11,747 nt of DNA from Opitutia bacterium (lineage in GTDB: Bacteria > Verrucomicrobiota > Verrucomicrobiia > Opitutales > Opitutaceae), in the NCBI GenBank assembly GCA_025351035.1, contig JANXWT010000345.1, positions 1-11,747 of the forward strand. Direction: 5' to 3'. Under the pieces are notes generated by a model. It was not told where the DNA came from. It worked only from the letters and a program-made list of their open reading frames with translations, and did no database searches. The translations under genes and the position numbers were made by a program. This document shows, piece after piece, positions 1 through 7,000 of the stretch; the first letter of the stretch is position 1; every line of letters begins with the position of its first letter.

Positions 1-77
1 CGATACTTCGCCGCACACACCAAGTGATACATCAACACCGATACGTTATGGCTCTTGCGAATGTAGCGACTCTCCAT
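1..77 (-). CDS. IS200/IS605-family (Y1/HUH) transposase, N-terminal fragment cut by window edge
   Basis: Reading down from the ATG at 77-75 gives 25 codons, beginning MESRYIRKSHNVSVLMYHLV and ending in AAKYR. This 'IRKSHNV.vLlYHlV..aKYR' pattern is the usual N-terminus of small single-strand transposases of the IS200/IS605 and REP-associated (TnpA_REP) groups, about 130-200 residues long. The start is well supported: an in-frame TGA lies two codons upstream (83-81) and a good ribosome-binding sequence sits 6 bases before the ATG. The HUH histidines and the catalytic tyrosine would lie beyond the window, so activity cannot be judged. It follows the polysaccharide operon in the same direction, separated from it by 151 bases. 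Seen: the sequence pattern. Inferred: the family. Confidence 0.8.
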   Translation of the reverse strand, partial: MESRYIRKSHNVSVLMYHLVCAAKY

Positions 78-83
78 CCCTCA

Positions 84-90
84 CCCTCCC
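84..90 (-). promoter_or_regulatory. Ribosome-binding site of the transposase fragment
   Basis: On the minus strand GGGAGGG lies 6 bases before the ATG at 77. It is the clearest Shine-Dalgarno sequence in the window and fixes the transposase start. The operon genes mostly lack such a site. Confidence 0.6.
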
Positions 91-101
91 ATCCATCCAA
101 G

Positions 102-117
102 CCGAAGCAAGCTTCGG
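102..117. repeat. Perfect short inverted repeat (hairpin) upstream of the transposase
   Basis: CCGAAG-CAAG-CTTCGG can form a 6-bp stem with a 4-base loop (7 bp if the inner C-G pair forms). It lies 24 bases before the transposase start codon. IS200/IS605 elements have no terminal inverted repeats but carry subterminal hairpins recognised by TnpA, so this is a candidate left-end hairpin. No T-run follows on either strand, so it is a poor intrinsic terminator, although it is placed where the upstream operon would end. Confidence 0.4.
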
Positions 118-228
118 GGCATTGGACCCATCACGAGTAAATCCAGACAGCGGTGAGGCGACCGCGAGCGATCAGGCGGCGCACTCAGTCTCCAGTGACG
201 AGACCCTTCGTGGCAACACCCCGGGCGG

Positions 229-2001
229 TCAGGGCGTCGGGGGCTTTTTGGCTGCCGCATTTTTCGGTTCCATCCCGTAGGCGCCGATACCCATCGTTCG
301 GGCCAGCTCTTCCGGGACGGCGATTTCCAATGCCTCGTCCTCGACATACAGCAGCGGGACGTAGCGGGTGCGTCGATAGAAAGCATTGACCAAGTCCCAG
401 CGGGCTTTGTGAAAAAACAACAGGGGGCGGACGCGCGCGACGTAGTTCCAGCGCTGCCGGTCTTCCGCCTGATTCGTCAGCCCGGTCCACGTGACGAAAT
501 AGGGAGATGGGTTCGTCTGATTATTGGTGAAACAGAGAAACATCGCGTCGTCCCCAAACAAGACGCTGGGAATGTCCGGCTGGTGGCGCATGACTTGCCC
601 GAGCGTGGCCGAGATCTGGTCAAGACTGCGTGCCTGCTCCGGCCGCACTCTCATGCCGCGCAACACCGCGGGATGCTCGAGCGTCACCAGTGGCCGGGTC
701 AGAGCGCCGTGCGCTGAGTGCACTTTCATGAGGAGGGACGGCAGCAACGCTGCCGTCAATCCGAGCGCCACGACGGAGGCCGGCCCACCGACCGTCCGCC
801 AGCAGACAAAAACAAACAATCCGAACGCGGGAGCCAACGACCACAGCGTATGCCAAGAGTCGGGCAAGGGATAATATTGCGTCAACGATCCGAGGGAGAA
901 TGCCGCCAAGGCCGCGACCAGAAAATACTCGGCGGTCTTGGCCGGCCCGGTGCCTCCAAACATCTGGGCGATACTGCGACCCGCCTGCAGCGCGATGACG
1001 AGGGGAAGCACGACCGTCCAGCCGCCCTCCCGCAGGGACAGCCACGAGAGCACCCGCTCGTGCTGCCACCCCAGCACGCCAGTCAGAGAGAGCCACCACG
1101 CCGTCCGAAAACGGGCAGCAAGCCCGGGCCAGAAACGCTGCATAATCAGGGGAGCGGCCGTGGCCGCCAGCACGAGCAGCAATCCGGCCCCCGCCGCAGG
1201 GTGCACGAATAGCGCCACGAACCTGCCCCAGTTTTCACTGATGCCGCCCGCCACCCACCGGCGCGGCCATACAAAATTCTGAATCCACCACTCGGGAAGC
1301 GCGTCGGAAATCAGGATGCTGGCCAGGAAGGCCGCATTCACCGCGAGGAAGCCCACGCCGACCCAGCCAAATATCGTTCGCTTTGCACAGTGGACCGGAG
1401 CCCACTTGGTTCCCTGCAAAGCAAAGCCGATCGCCACCAAGCTGCCAAACATGATCACGCCGACAGGCTGGCGGCACCAGAAAGCGGCGGCGCAGGCCGC
1501 GCCCAGAATCAACCCCCAGTGTTTCGCTTGTTCATCGCGGATGACGCGGAACAGGGCGTAGAGCCCGAGGCATTGAAACATCAATGCGTAGGCCGACGAC
1601 CACGGCAGCAGCATCCAATACTGGTCGAGCCAGTTTTTCTCGTAGGCCGGGATGAATAGAATGAACAGGCCGCAGGAAAGAATGGTGAGCGAGCGCGGTA
1701 AGATCAGGCGCCACGAAGCATACAGAAAAAACAAACTCACGCCATAGGCCGCCACGGTCAGGAGCCGGACCGAAAGCAAGGTCGGGTGCATCCAGAGCGC
1801 CGCGACCTGGAGATAGCAGCTCAGCGCACCGTATTGCATGAACGTGTCCCGGAACAAGACCTGGCCCGACAACACATCCAGCGCCGGCTTGAGCATGATG
1901 CCGTCGTGATGGAAATCCACGCCCAGCCGGGCAAAAGGCACGAGCCACCCCACCAAGACCGCCGCGAGCAAACCGGCGATCACCGCGTCGCGGCGGTTCA
2001 T
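229..2001 (-). CDS. Polytopic membrane protein, probable GT-C-fold (ArnT/GT39-like) glycosyltransferase
   Basis: This 590-residue protein has an N-terminal membrane helix (about residues 6-24), then a loop rich in acidic and His residues (D29, H31, H32, D33). About ten further hydrophobic segments run to around residue 430, followed by a soluble C-terminal domain of some 150 residues. That plan, with acidic residues in the first extracytoplasmic loop, is typical of GT-C enzymes, which use polyprenyl-phosphate sugars on the outer face of the inner membrane. No exact family can be named, and a polymerase or an uncharacterised membrane protein remains possible. The ATG at 2001 (MNRRDAVIAG) leads straight into the first helix. 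It lies 58 bases after a GtrB-like GT2 gene, which would supply such a donor. It is the last gene of the apparent operon. Confidence 0.65.
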   Translation of the reverse strand: MNRRDAVIAGLLAAVLVGWLVPFARLGVDFHHDGIMLKPALDVLSGQVLFRDTFMQYGALSCYLQVAALWMHPTLLSVRLLTVAAYGVSLFFLYASWRLILPRSLTILSCGLFILFIPAYEKNWLDQYWMLLPWSSAYALMFQCLGLYALFRVIRDEQAKHWGLILGAACAAAFWCRQPVGVIMFGSLVAIGFALQGTKWAPVHCAKRTIFGWVGVGFLAVNAAFLASILISDALPEWWIQNFVWPRRWVAGGISENWGRFVALFVHPAAGAGLLLVLAATAAPLIMQRFWPGLAARFRTAWWLSLTGVLGWQHERVLSWLSLREGGWTVVLPLVIALQAGRSIAQMFGGTGPAKTAEYFLVAALAAFSLGSLTQYYPLPDSWHTLWSLAPAFGLFVFVCWRTVGGPASVVALGLTAALLPSLLMKVHSAHGALTRPLVTLEHPAVLRGMRVRPEQARSLDQISATLGQVMRHQPDIPSVLFGDDAMFLCFTNNQTNPSPYFVTWTGLTNQAEDRQRWNYVARVRPLLFFHKARWDLVNAFYRRTRYVPLLYVEDEALEIAVPEELARTMGIGAYGMEPKNAAAKKPPTP

Positions 2002-2059
2002 CTTCCCGCCACCGTTTGCGCGGCGGTCGCACTCCGAAGTGACCGGTCAACCGGGGTGT

Positions 2060-2992
2060 TCATTGAAAATTGATCCGCTCCTTCTCGATGACGAGCGGGC
2101 GGTTCTGGACGTAGGTGAACACCGCCCCGACATACTCGCCCACAATCCCCAGGAAAATCAACTGCACCGATCCCAGGAAAAAGATCCCGACCATGATGGG
2201 CGCGACGCCGGCGGTGAAAGTGTTCCAGAAAACCAGCTTCGCGACGAGGTAGCCCAGTCCCACCAGCAGCGAGAGGCCGGCCGTGAAAAAACCCACGAGG
2301 GTGGCGAGCCGCAGGGGCACTTTGGAAAAACTGGTGAAGCCGAGCATCGCGATGTCGAAGAGCGTGAGAAAATTGTTTTTCGTCTTCCCATGCCGGCGCT
2401 CGGGCTGCGTGTATTCGACCCGCTTGATGTCGTAGCCGACATCCGAGATCAGTCCGCGAAAATAGGGATAAGGCTCCCGCAGTCCGCGCAGCACATCCAT
2501 GACCTGCCGGTCATAGAGCCCGAAGCCGGTGAACTGCTCCAGTAATTCCACGTCGGCGAGACGCTTGATCAGCTTGTAATAGAGCCCACGCAGTTGATAC
2601 CGCCACCAGCTTTCCCGACTGCGGCTCTTGATTCCCACCACGACCTTGTGCCCGGCCTCCCACTCGCGGACAAAATCCAGCATCAGTTCCGGCGGGTCCT
2701 GCAGGTCCGCCACCAGCGAGATGACCGCGTCACCCTGCGCCTGCAGCAACGCGTGATACGGCGAGCGGATGTGGCCGAAGTTCCGGGCGTTCACGATGAC
2801 CTTGACCCGGCGGTCCTCCGCCGCGAATTGCCGGAGCAGCGGCAGGGTCCGGTCCGTGGAGCAGTTGTCGATGAAGATGTGCTCGTAGTGGTAGGCGGGC
2901 AATCCGGCCATCAACTCGCGGACGCGGCCGATCAGCTCGGCGAGATTGCCTTCCTCGTTGTAGCAGGGAGTGACGATGCTGAGGGTTTTCAT
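2060..2992 (-). CDS. GT2 glycosyltransferase, GtrB/DPM1-like, with two C-terminal membrane helices
   Basis: This 310-residue enzyme probably transfers a sugar from a nucleotide donor to undecaprenyl phosphate at the cytoplasmic face of the membrane. The GT-A domain begins at once (LSIVTPCYNEEGNL, residues 4-17). The acidic donor and metal motif of the DPM1/GtrB/ArnC group is ADLQDPPE (95-102), and a basic segment with GKTKNNF follows near 210-216. Two hydrophobic helices lie around 231-260 and 266-290, and the C-terminus ends VIEKERINFQ. The ATG at 2992 was chosen because the longer open frame upstream only overlaps the ThDP gene and has no GT2 character. It lies 43 bases after the ThDP gene and 58 bases before the GT-C-like gene. 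Which sugar it uses, the branched one or an ordinary hexose, cannot be read from the sequence. Confidence 0.88.
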   Translation of the reverse strand: MKTLSIVTPCYNEEGNLAELIGRVRELMAGLPAYHYEHIFIDNCSTDRTLPLLRQFAAEDRRVKVIVNARNFGHIRSPYHALLQAQGDAVISLVADLQDPPELMLDFVREWEAGHKVVVGIKSRSRESWWRYQLRGLYYKLIKRLADVELLEQFTGFGLYDRQVMDVLRGLREPYPYFRGLISDVGYDIKRVEYTQPERRHGKTKNNFLTLFDIAMLGFTSFSKVPLRLATLVGFFTAGLSLLVGLGYLVAKLVFWNTFTAGVAPIMVGIFFLGSVQLIFLGIVGEYVGAVFTYVQNRPLVIEKERINFQ

Positions 2993-3035
2993 GGCCCGGT
3001 GCTTGGATTGAAGAAGGGGTAACGCGGGGACCGGG

Positions 3036-4871
3036 TCACGCTTGAATCTGCTGCGACTTGGGATGGAGCGGAACTTGGAGATTCTCCGCCAGCGTGGCCC
3101 GCGGCAGGAACGGAGACAAGTCCTCCAACGGTGGGGAGACGAGCGTGCCGTCGGGCAGCACGGCCACGCCGAGCTTCGGGTGGAAAAATTGCTCCGGGTG
3201 CATGAAGACTTCGCAGATCGCCGGGCCGGGGCACGCCTGCAGGCGGGGGATCTCGCGGTCAAAATCCTCCCACGTGCGAATTTGGAACGCCGGCAGACCG
3301 AAGGCGTGTGCGAGCTTGGTGAAATCCGGACAGGAAACGCCGGAGGAGCGGTCGGTGCCGGCGTAGCGGCCCTGCAGCACGGCTTTCTGCGTGTGCTTGA
3401 TCATGAGGTAGCCGTCATTGTTGAAGATGATTATTTTGATCGGCAACTGATGGTGCGCGACCGTCTGCAGCTCCTGCAGGTTCATCATCATGCCACCGTC
3501 GCAATTGAGGCAGAGCACCTCGCCCCGGTCGCGCGCAAAGGAGGCCCCTATCGCGCCCGGCAAACCGAAGCCCATTTCACCCAAGCCCTGCGAGGTGATG
3601 AGGCGCTGCGGCGGTGTGATCGGCAAAGACTGATGGCCGCTGAGCAACGCGGTGCCCATGTCGGTCACGACAATCTGGTCGGCTTTGAGATGCGCCGCCA
3701 GCCGGTCCATGAAGCGATAGGAATTGATGAAGCCGCCCTTGTCCTCGTGTTCGGGGCCGATCCATGGGAAGCGTGCCCGCACGGCGTCGCACCACGCCAG
3801 CCAGTCGGCGCAGGCCGGCGAGGCCGCGGGTCCGGCCTGCCGCCGCAACTCGCGGATGAACTCACCGGCGTCGGCGTGCACGGAATGGTTAAAACGCTGC
3901 GGATATTTTTTCAGCTCGGTCGGATCGATGTCGACCACGGTGATGTCGCCGGCACCCCGGGCCAACTCGGCAATGTCGTAGCCGACCTGCGGTATGGCCA
4001 GCCGCGTGCCGATGGTTACGAGGCAATCGCAGCTTTGCAGGATGAAATTGGCGGCGCGCTGCCCATAGACTCCCGCGCTGCCCATGACCAACGGATGGCC
4101 CGCCGGCAACAGGTCGATGGCGGACCAACTCAACAGGACGGGCAGGCCCAGCGATTCGACGAATGCCGCCGCTTCGCCCGCGGCACCCGCCATGCGAAGG
4201 CCGACGCCAAGCCAGAGCAACGGACGCTTCGCGCCGCGCAGCCGCGCCAACGTCGCCGCCACCTCCGCGGCAAGCGCCTCGCCTTGCAGCGGGGCCGACT
4301 CCGCACTGACCGGCTCGGGCGTGTAGTGCCGCAACGCCGTCTCTTCCACCATCGACGTCTGCACGCTCAACGGGAAATCCACCCAGCAGGGTCCCGGCCG
4401 GCCGGTCGTGGCGATGTGCCAGGCTTTTTCCAGTTCGAAAAGGACATCCTCCGGCACCATGACGCGCGCCGCATATTTGGTCATCTTGCTCACGGCGTGC
4501 GGGCTGTTGTAGCCCTGGATCCCATACATCCGGCGGTCGTGGTCGGGAGTGATGTAGCGGCTGTTTTCCTGCCCGGAAATCACGAAACAGGGAATGGAAT
4601 CCGCCCAAGCCGAAAGCACTCCGGTGATCGCGTTGCTCGAGCCTGCTCCGGCGGTGACCAGCGCAAACGTCGGGATGCCGGTGACCTTCCAATAAGTCTG
4701 CACCGCCATCGTGCTCGCCTGTTCGTGATGATTGCAGATCAGTTCGATCTTTGAGTGGTAGAAGATCGAGTCAAAGATGTGGGCATTGGCCGAGCCGATG
4801 ATGCCAAAGGCGTGGGTGACGCCTTTCCCCTCGAAAAACTTCGCGATCAGGTCGCTGACTTTGTGTTTCAT
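3036..4871 (-). CDS. Thiamine diphosphate-dependent acetolactate synthase-like enzyme (candidate YerE-type C-C bond former)
   Basis: This 611-residue enzyme has three ThDP-family domains: the PYR domain (about 1-170) with the catalytic glutamate in HHEQAS (E50), a central domain (about 190-340), and the PP domain (about 375-560). The ThDP/Mg motif runs from CDG (457-459) to NND (484-486). The first Gly of the usual GDG is Cys here. About 45 residues extend beyond the usual end. The family decarboxylates 2-keto acids and transfers the acyl anion to a second carbonyl. No regulatory small subunit (ilvN) lies nearby. Sitting after CDP-dideoxyhexose genes, it resembles in role YerE, which adds a two-carbon unit from pyruvate to CDP-4-keto-3,6-dideoxyglucose. 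The ATG at 4871 shares one base with the TAA of the preceding gene (TAATG). Plain acetolactate synthase is a less likely alternative. Confidence 0.85.
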   Translation of the reverse strand: MKHKVSDLIAKFFEGKGVTHAFGIIGSANAHIFDSIFYHSKIELICNHHEQASTMAVQTYWKVTGIPTFALVTAGAGSSNAITGVLSAWADSIPCFVISGQENSRYITPDHDRRMYGIQGYNSPHAVSKMTKYAARVMVPEDVLFELEKAWHIATTGRPGPCWVDFPLSVQTSMVEETALRHYTPEPVSAESAPLQGEALAAEVAATLARLRGAKRPLLWLGVGLRMAGAAGEAAAFVESLGLPVLLSWSAIDLLPAGHPLVMGSAGVYGQRAANFILQSCDCLVTIGTRLAIPQVGYDIAELARGAGDITVVDIDPTELKKYPQRFNHSVHADAGEFIRELRRQAGPAASPACADWLAWCDAVRARFPWIGPEHEDKGGFINSYRFMDRLAAHLKADQIVVTDMGTALLSGHQSLPITPPQRLITSQGLGEMGFGLPGAIGASFARDRGEVLCLNCDGGMMMNLQELQTVAHHQLPIKIIIFNNDGYLMIKHTQKAVLQGRYAGTDRSSGVSCPDFTKLAHAFGLPAFQIRTWEDFDREIPRLQACPGPAICEVFMHPEQFFHPKLGVAVLPDGTLVSPPLEDLSPFLPRATLAENLQVPLHPKSQQIQA

Positions 4872-5959
4872 TACGTCGGGAAACTGGCGGTTGGCGCAGG
4901 AACGGGGCCGGCTTGCATGAGCCGATGCCACTCGATGGTCCTCTGCAAGGCTGCTTCCAGGGAAACCGTCTGGCTGACGCCAAGTTCTTCCTGGATTTTG
5001 GCCGTGGCGGGCACGAGCCGGTTCCGGTCATGCCCCGCCTGCCCCACTCGCGTGCGAATCTCTGGCACGGGTGAGAAAAAGCGCGTAATGGTCCGGGCGA
5101 GCGACAGGAGATCCACCGGTTCGGCACTGCCGACGTTGTAGGTTTCCCGCGCGCGGCCGCGGGCCAGTGCGGCGAGCACCCAGAAGGCATAGTCGCTCGC
5201 ATACATGAGGGAACGCACCGTCACGCCGTCGCCCATGATGCGGATGGGTCCGCCATTGAAGCTGTCGCGGATGAAATCCGTCACCGCCCACGGCAACTGC
5301 AGCGACTGATAGGGGCCGACGAAAGCAAACGGCCGGAGCGTGACGACCGGCAGTTTGGTCTCGCTGATCGCGCACTGGCCCAAGACCTCGGCAAAGCGCT
5401 TCGACTCGGCGTAGGCCGTGTTGACCTCGTTGCTCCGCAGCGGTCCGGCGAAATGTTCGTCGATTTGCGGCAACTCCCAAGGTTGCGCGCCGTAGACGAG
5501 GCCGGAACTGAGCAGCACGAATTTCTGCACATCCTCCAGCAGATTGGCGGCGCGCAGGATTCGCAGGGTGCCGAGGCCGTTGGTTTCCGCGACCGCGCTG
5601 GGCTGGGAAGCGAACAGGCGCCGGTCAGTCAGCGCGGCGGCGTGGATGATGTAGCGGACATCACCGGGCAATTCGGTGAGATAGCGAATATCTCCGTCCT
5701 GCCACTGCGCCCAAGGTTGCTGACCGATGTGCGGCCAGCGCACCGCAAAGCTCCGGGCGTTGCGGCTGAACACCGTGATCTGCAGGTTAAAATCGTGGTG
5801 CTCGTTCAGGACCTTGGTCAATTCGAGCAGCCACGTGCCCAAGATCCCGGTGCCGCCCGAGAGGAATATATGCTGCCCCCGGAGGACGGCCAGACTGTCG
5901 GTGCGCCCGGTCAGGACGGCTTCCGCATCCGCGTGAACAAGGGCGATCGCGCGCTTCAT
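4871..5959 (-). CDS. NAD-dependent epimerase/dehydratase (extended SDR) B
   Basis: This 362-residue nucleotide-sugar SDR has a Rossmann motif GGTGILG (35-41) after a leader of about 30 residues, IIHAAALTD near 104-112, a serine in LLSSGLVYG (149-157) and an intact catalytic Tyr183-x-x-x-Lys187 (YAESK). Such proteins reduce, epimerise or dehydrate nucleotide sugars using bound NAD(P). It is clearly paralogous to the SDR at 7895-8956: both share the leader, the SRN/TRD segment, the IHAAA block and the SSG.VYGpQP block. Its ATG overlaps the aldolase stop (ATGA, 5956-5959) and its stop shares a base with the ThDP gene start, so the three proteins are probably translated together. The best guess is reduction of the ketone left by the ThDP enzyme (a role like YerF) or adjustment of a ring centre. 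The exact reaction is unknown. Confidence 0.82.
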   Translation of the reverse strand: MKRAIALVHADAEAVLTGRTDSLAVLRGQHIFLSGGTGILGTWLLELTKVLNEHHDFNLQITVFSRNARSFAVRWPHIGQQPWAQWQDGDIRYLTELPGDVRYIIHAAALTDRRLFASQPSAVAETNGLGTLRILRAANLLEDVQKFVLLSSGLVYGAQPWELPQIDEHFAGPLRSNEVNTAYAESKRFAEVLGQCAISETKLPVVTLRPFAFVGPYQSLQLPWAVTDFIRDSFNGGPIRIMGDGVTVRSLMYASDYAFWVLAALARGRARETYNVGSAEPVDLLSLARTITRFFSPVPEIRTRVGQAGHDRNRLVPATAKIQEELGVSQTVSLEAALQRTIEWHRLMQAGPVPAPTASFPT

Positions 5960-6990
5960 TCTTTGGGTGCGGGGTTGGAGCGGCGGGCCAGTTCGGAGGC
6001 GACTTCGAGAATCAAGTCTTCCTGGCCACCGACCACTTTGCGGCGGCCCAGTTCAAAAAAAACGTCCCGCGGATCGACTCCGAACTGCTCGGCGGCGCGT
6101 TGCACCGGTTTGGAAAAACCTGAGAATACGCCGGCCAAGCCGCTCACGATGGTAATGCCAGTGGAGTTGGGCAGGGAGCCCGCGAAAAGTTTGCCCGCGA
6201 GCTCAGCCGCGTCCAGAGCCCGATAAAGGTCGATGGCGGTCACATAGCCCTGTTGCTTGAGCACACCGGCAAGGAGTTCGATCGGCGCATTGCCGGCCCC
6301 GGCCCCGAAGCCTTTGGCGGTGCCGTCGACAATCCGCGCGCCCGCCTCCAGTGCCGCAAGGGAATTGGCAATGCTCAGCCCGAGGTTGTTGTGCGCATGA
6401 AATCCCACCGGCACTTCGAGCGCACCCGCCAGCAGGCCGACCTTGGCCGTCACGTCTGCGGGAAAATACGCGCCGGCGGAATCCATCAGCACAATGCCCT
6501 GCGCCCCGTAGGACTGCATCTTCTGCGCCTCCTGCAAGAGCACTTCCTTGGAAACCATGTGGCTCATCATGAGCACGCCCCAGACGTGGCGCCCGGCGGA
6601 ACGCACATGGCTGATGTGGCGCTGCGTGATATCGGCCTCGGTGCAATGGCTGCCCACGCGGAACAAATCGACTCCGGCGGCGAGCGCGCCGGCGATTTCG
6701 CGGTGGATGGTGGCGACCCCGGGCATCACATGCACGCTGAGGCGCGTGCGGTGCAGTTGCTCGCGCGCGACGCGCAGCATCTCCGCCTCCGCGACCAGAC
6801 TCTCCCCGACTTGCAAGGAAGAGGCGCCGAGCCCGTTGCCATGCCCGACCTCCAGAAAATCAAAGCCAGCGGCTTCCGCCGCCGCCGCGTAGGCGCGGAT
6901 CTGCTCCGCCGTGATCTGGTGGCTGTAAGCGTGCGAACCGTCGCGCAAGGTCGCGTCGCAAACGATGATCGAGGGTTTGACAGTGGTCAT
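5956..6990 (-). CDS. 4-hydroxy-2-oxovalerate aldolase family protein (DmpG/MhpE/BphI-type class II pyruvate aldolase)
   Basis: This 344-residue protein is full length for the family, which reversibly splits 4-hydroxy-2-oxopentanoate into pyruvate and acetaldehyde. The TLRDGSHA motif supplies Arg16, metal ligand Asp17 and catalytic His20, and GFHAHNN supplies metal ligands His198 and His200. Also typical are HGNGLGASS, SHCTEADI, MMSHM, GAGAGNAP and LGRRKVVGGQED. Two positions differ from the norm: the AGVYSSF motif reads AGVFSGF, putting Phe289 at the catalytic Tyr, and the LLLPG segment reads HVMPG (His87). The ATG at 6990 (MTTVKPSIIVCDATLRDG) was chosen because family members begin just before this strand. 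The frame stays open to 7035 but would then overlap the preceding gene. It follows its usual partner dehydrogenase by 10 bases. No aromatic-degradation gene is present, so aldol synthesis is inferred. Confidence 0.9.
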   Translation of the reverse strand: MTTVKPSIIVCDATLRDGSHAYSHQITAEQIRAYAAAAEAAGFDFLEVGHGNGLGASSLQVGESLVAEAEMLRVAREQLHRTRLSVHVMPGVATIHREIAGALAAGVDLFRVGSHCTEADITQRHISHVRSAGRHVWGVLMMSHMVSKEVLLQEAQKMQSYGAQGIVLMDSAGAYFPADVTAKVGLLAGALEVPVGFHAHNNLGLSIANSLAALEAGARIVDGTAKGFGAGAGNAPIELLAGVLKQQGYVTAIDLYRALDAAELAGKLFAGSLPNSTGITIVSGLAGVFSGFSKPVQRAAEQFGVDPRDVFFELGRRKVVGGQEDLILEVASELARRSNPAPKE

Positions 6991-7000
6991 GGAGGAGGGA

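Noticed and set aside
150..204. Two small inverted repeats, GCGGT/ACCGC (150-165) and GTCTC/GAGAC (188-204), after the membrane protein gene
   Set aside because: Only 5-bp stems and no T-run on the transcribed strand; too weak to call a terminator.
2002..2059. 58-base gap before the membrane protein gene as a promoter
   Set aside because: No convincing -35/-10 pair; CCGCC/GGCGG pairing near the start is probably incidental. Read-through from the operon suffices.
2995..3035. CCCGGT/ACCGGG inverted repeat spanning the gap before the GT2 gene
   Set aside because: A 6-bp stem with a 29-base loop is expected by chance in GC-rich DNA; no riboswitch-like structure recognised.
2990..3262. N-terminal extension of the GT2 reading frame
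   Set aside because: The 90 residues before MKTLSIVTP overlap the ThDP gene, are Arg/Ser-rich and have no GT2 similarity. The ATG at 2992 is the natural start.
3889..4692. Minus-strand frame of 267 codons inside the ThDP gene
   Set aside because: It is out of frame with the gene, low in complexity (Arg/Gly/Ala) and without motifs.
3042..4754. Long plus-strand open frame of 570 codons
   Set aside because: It lies antisense to the ThDP enzyme, whose domains and motifs are clear. The plus-strand product is rich in Arg, Gly and His with no recognisable domain, as expected for a shadow frame in GC-rich DNA.
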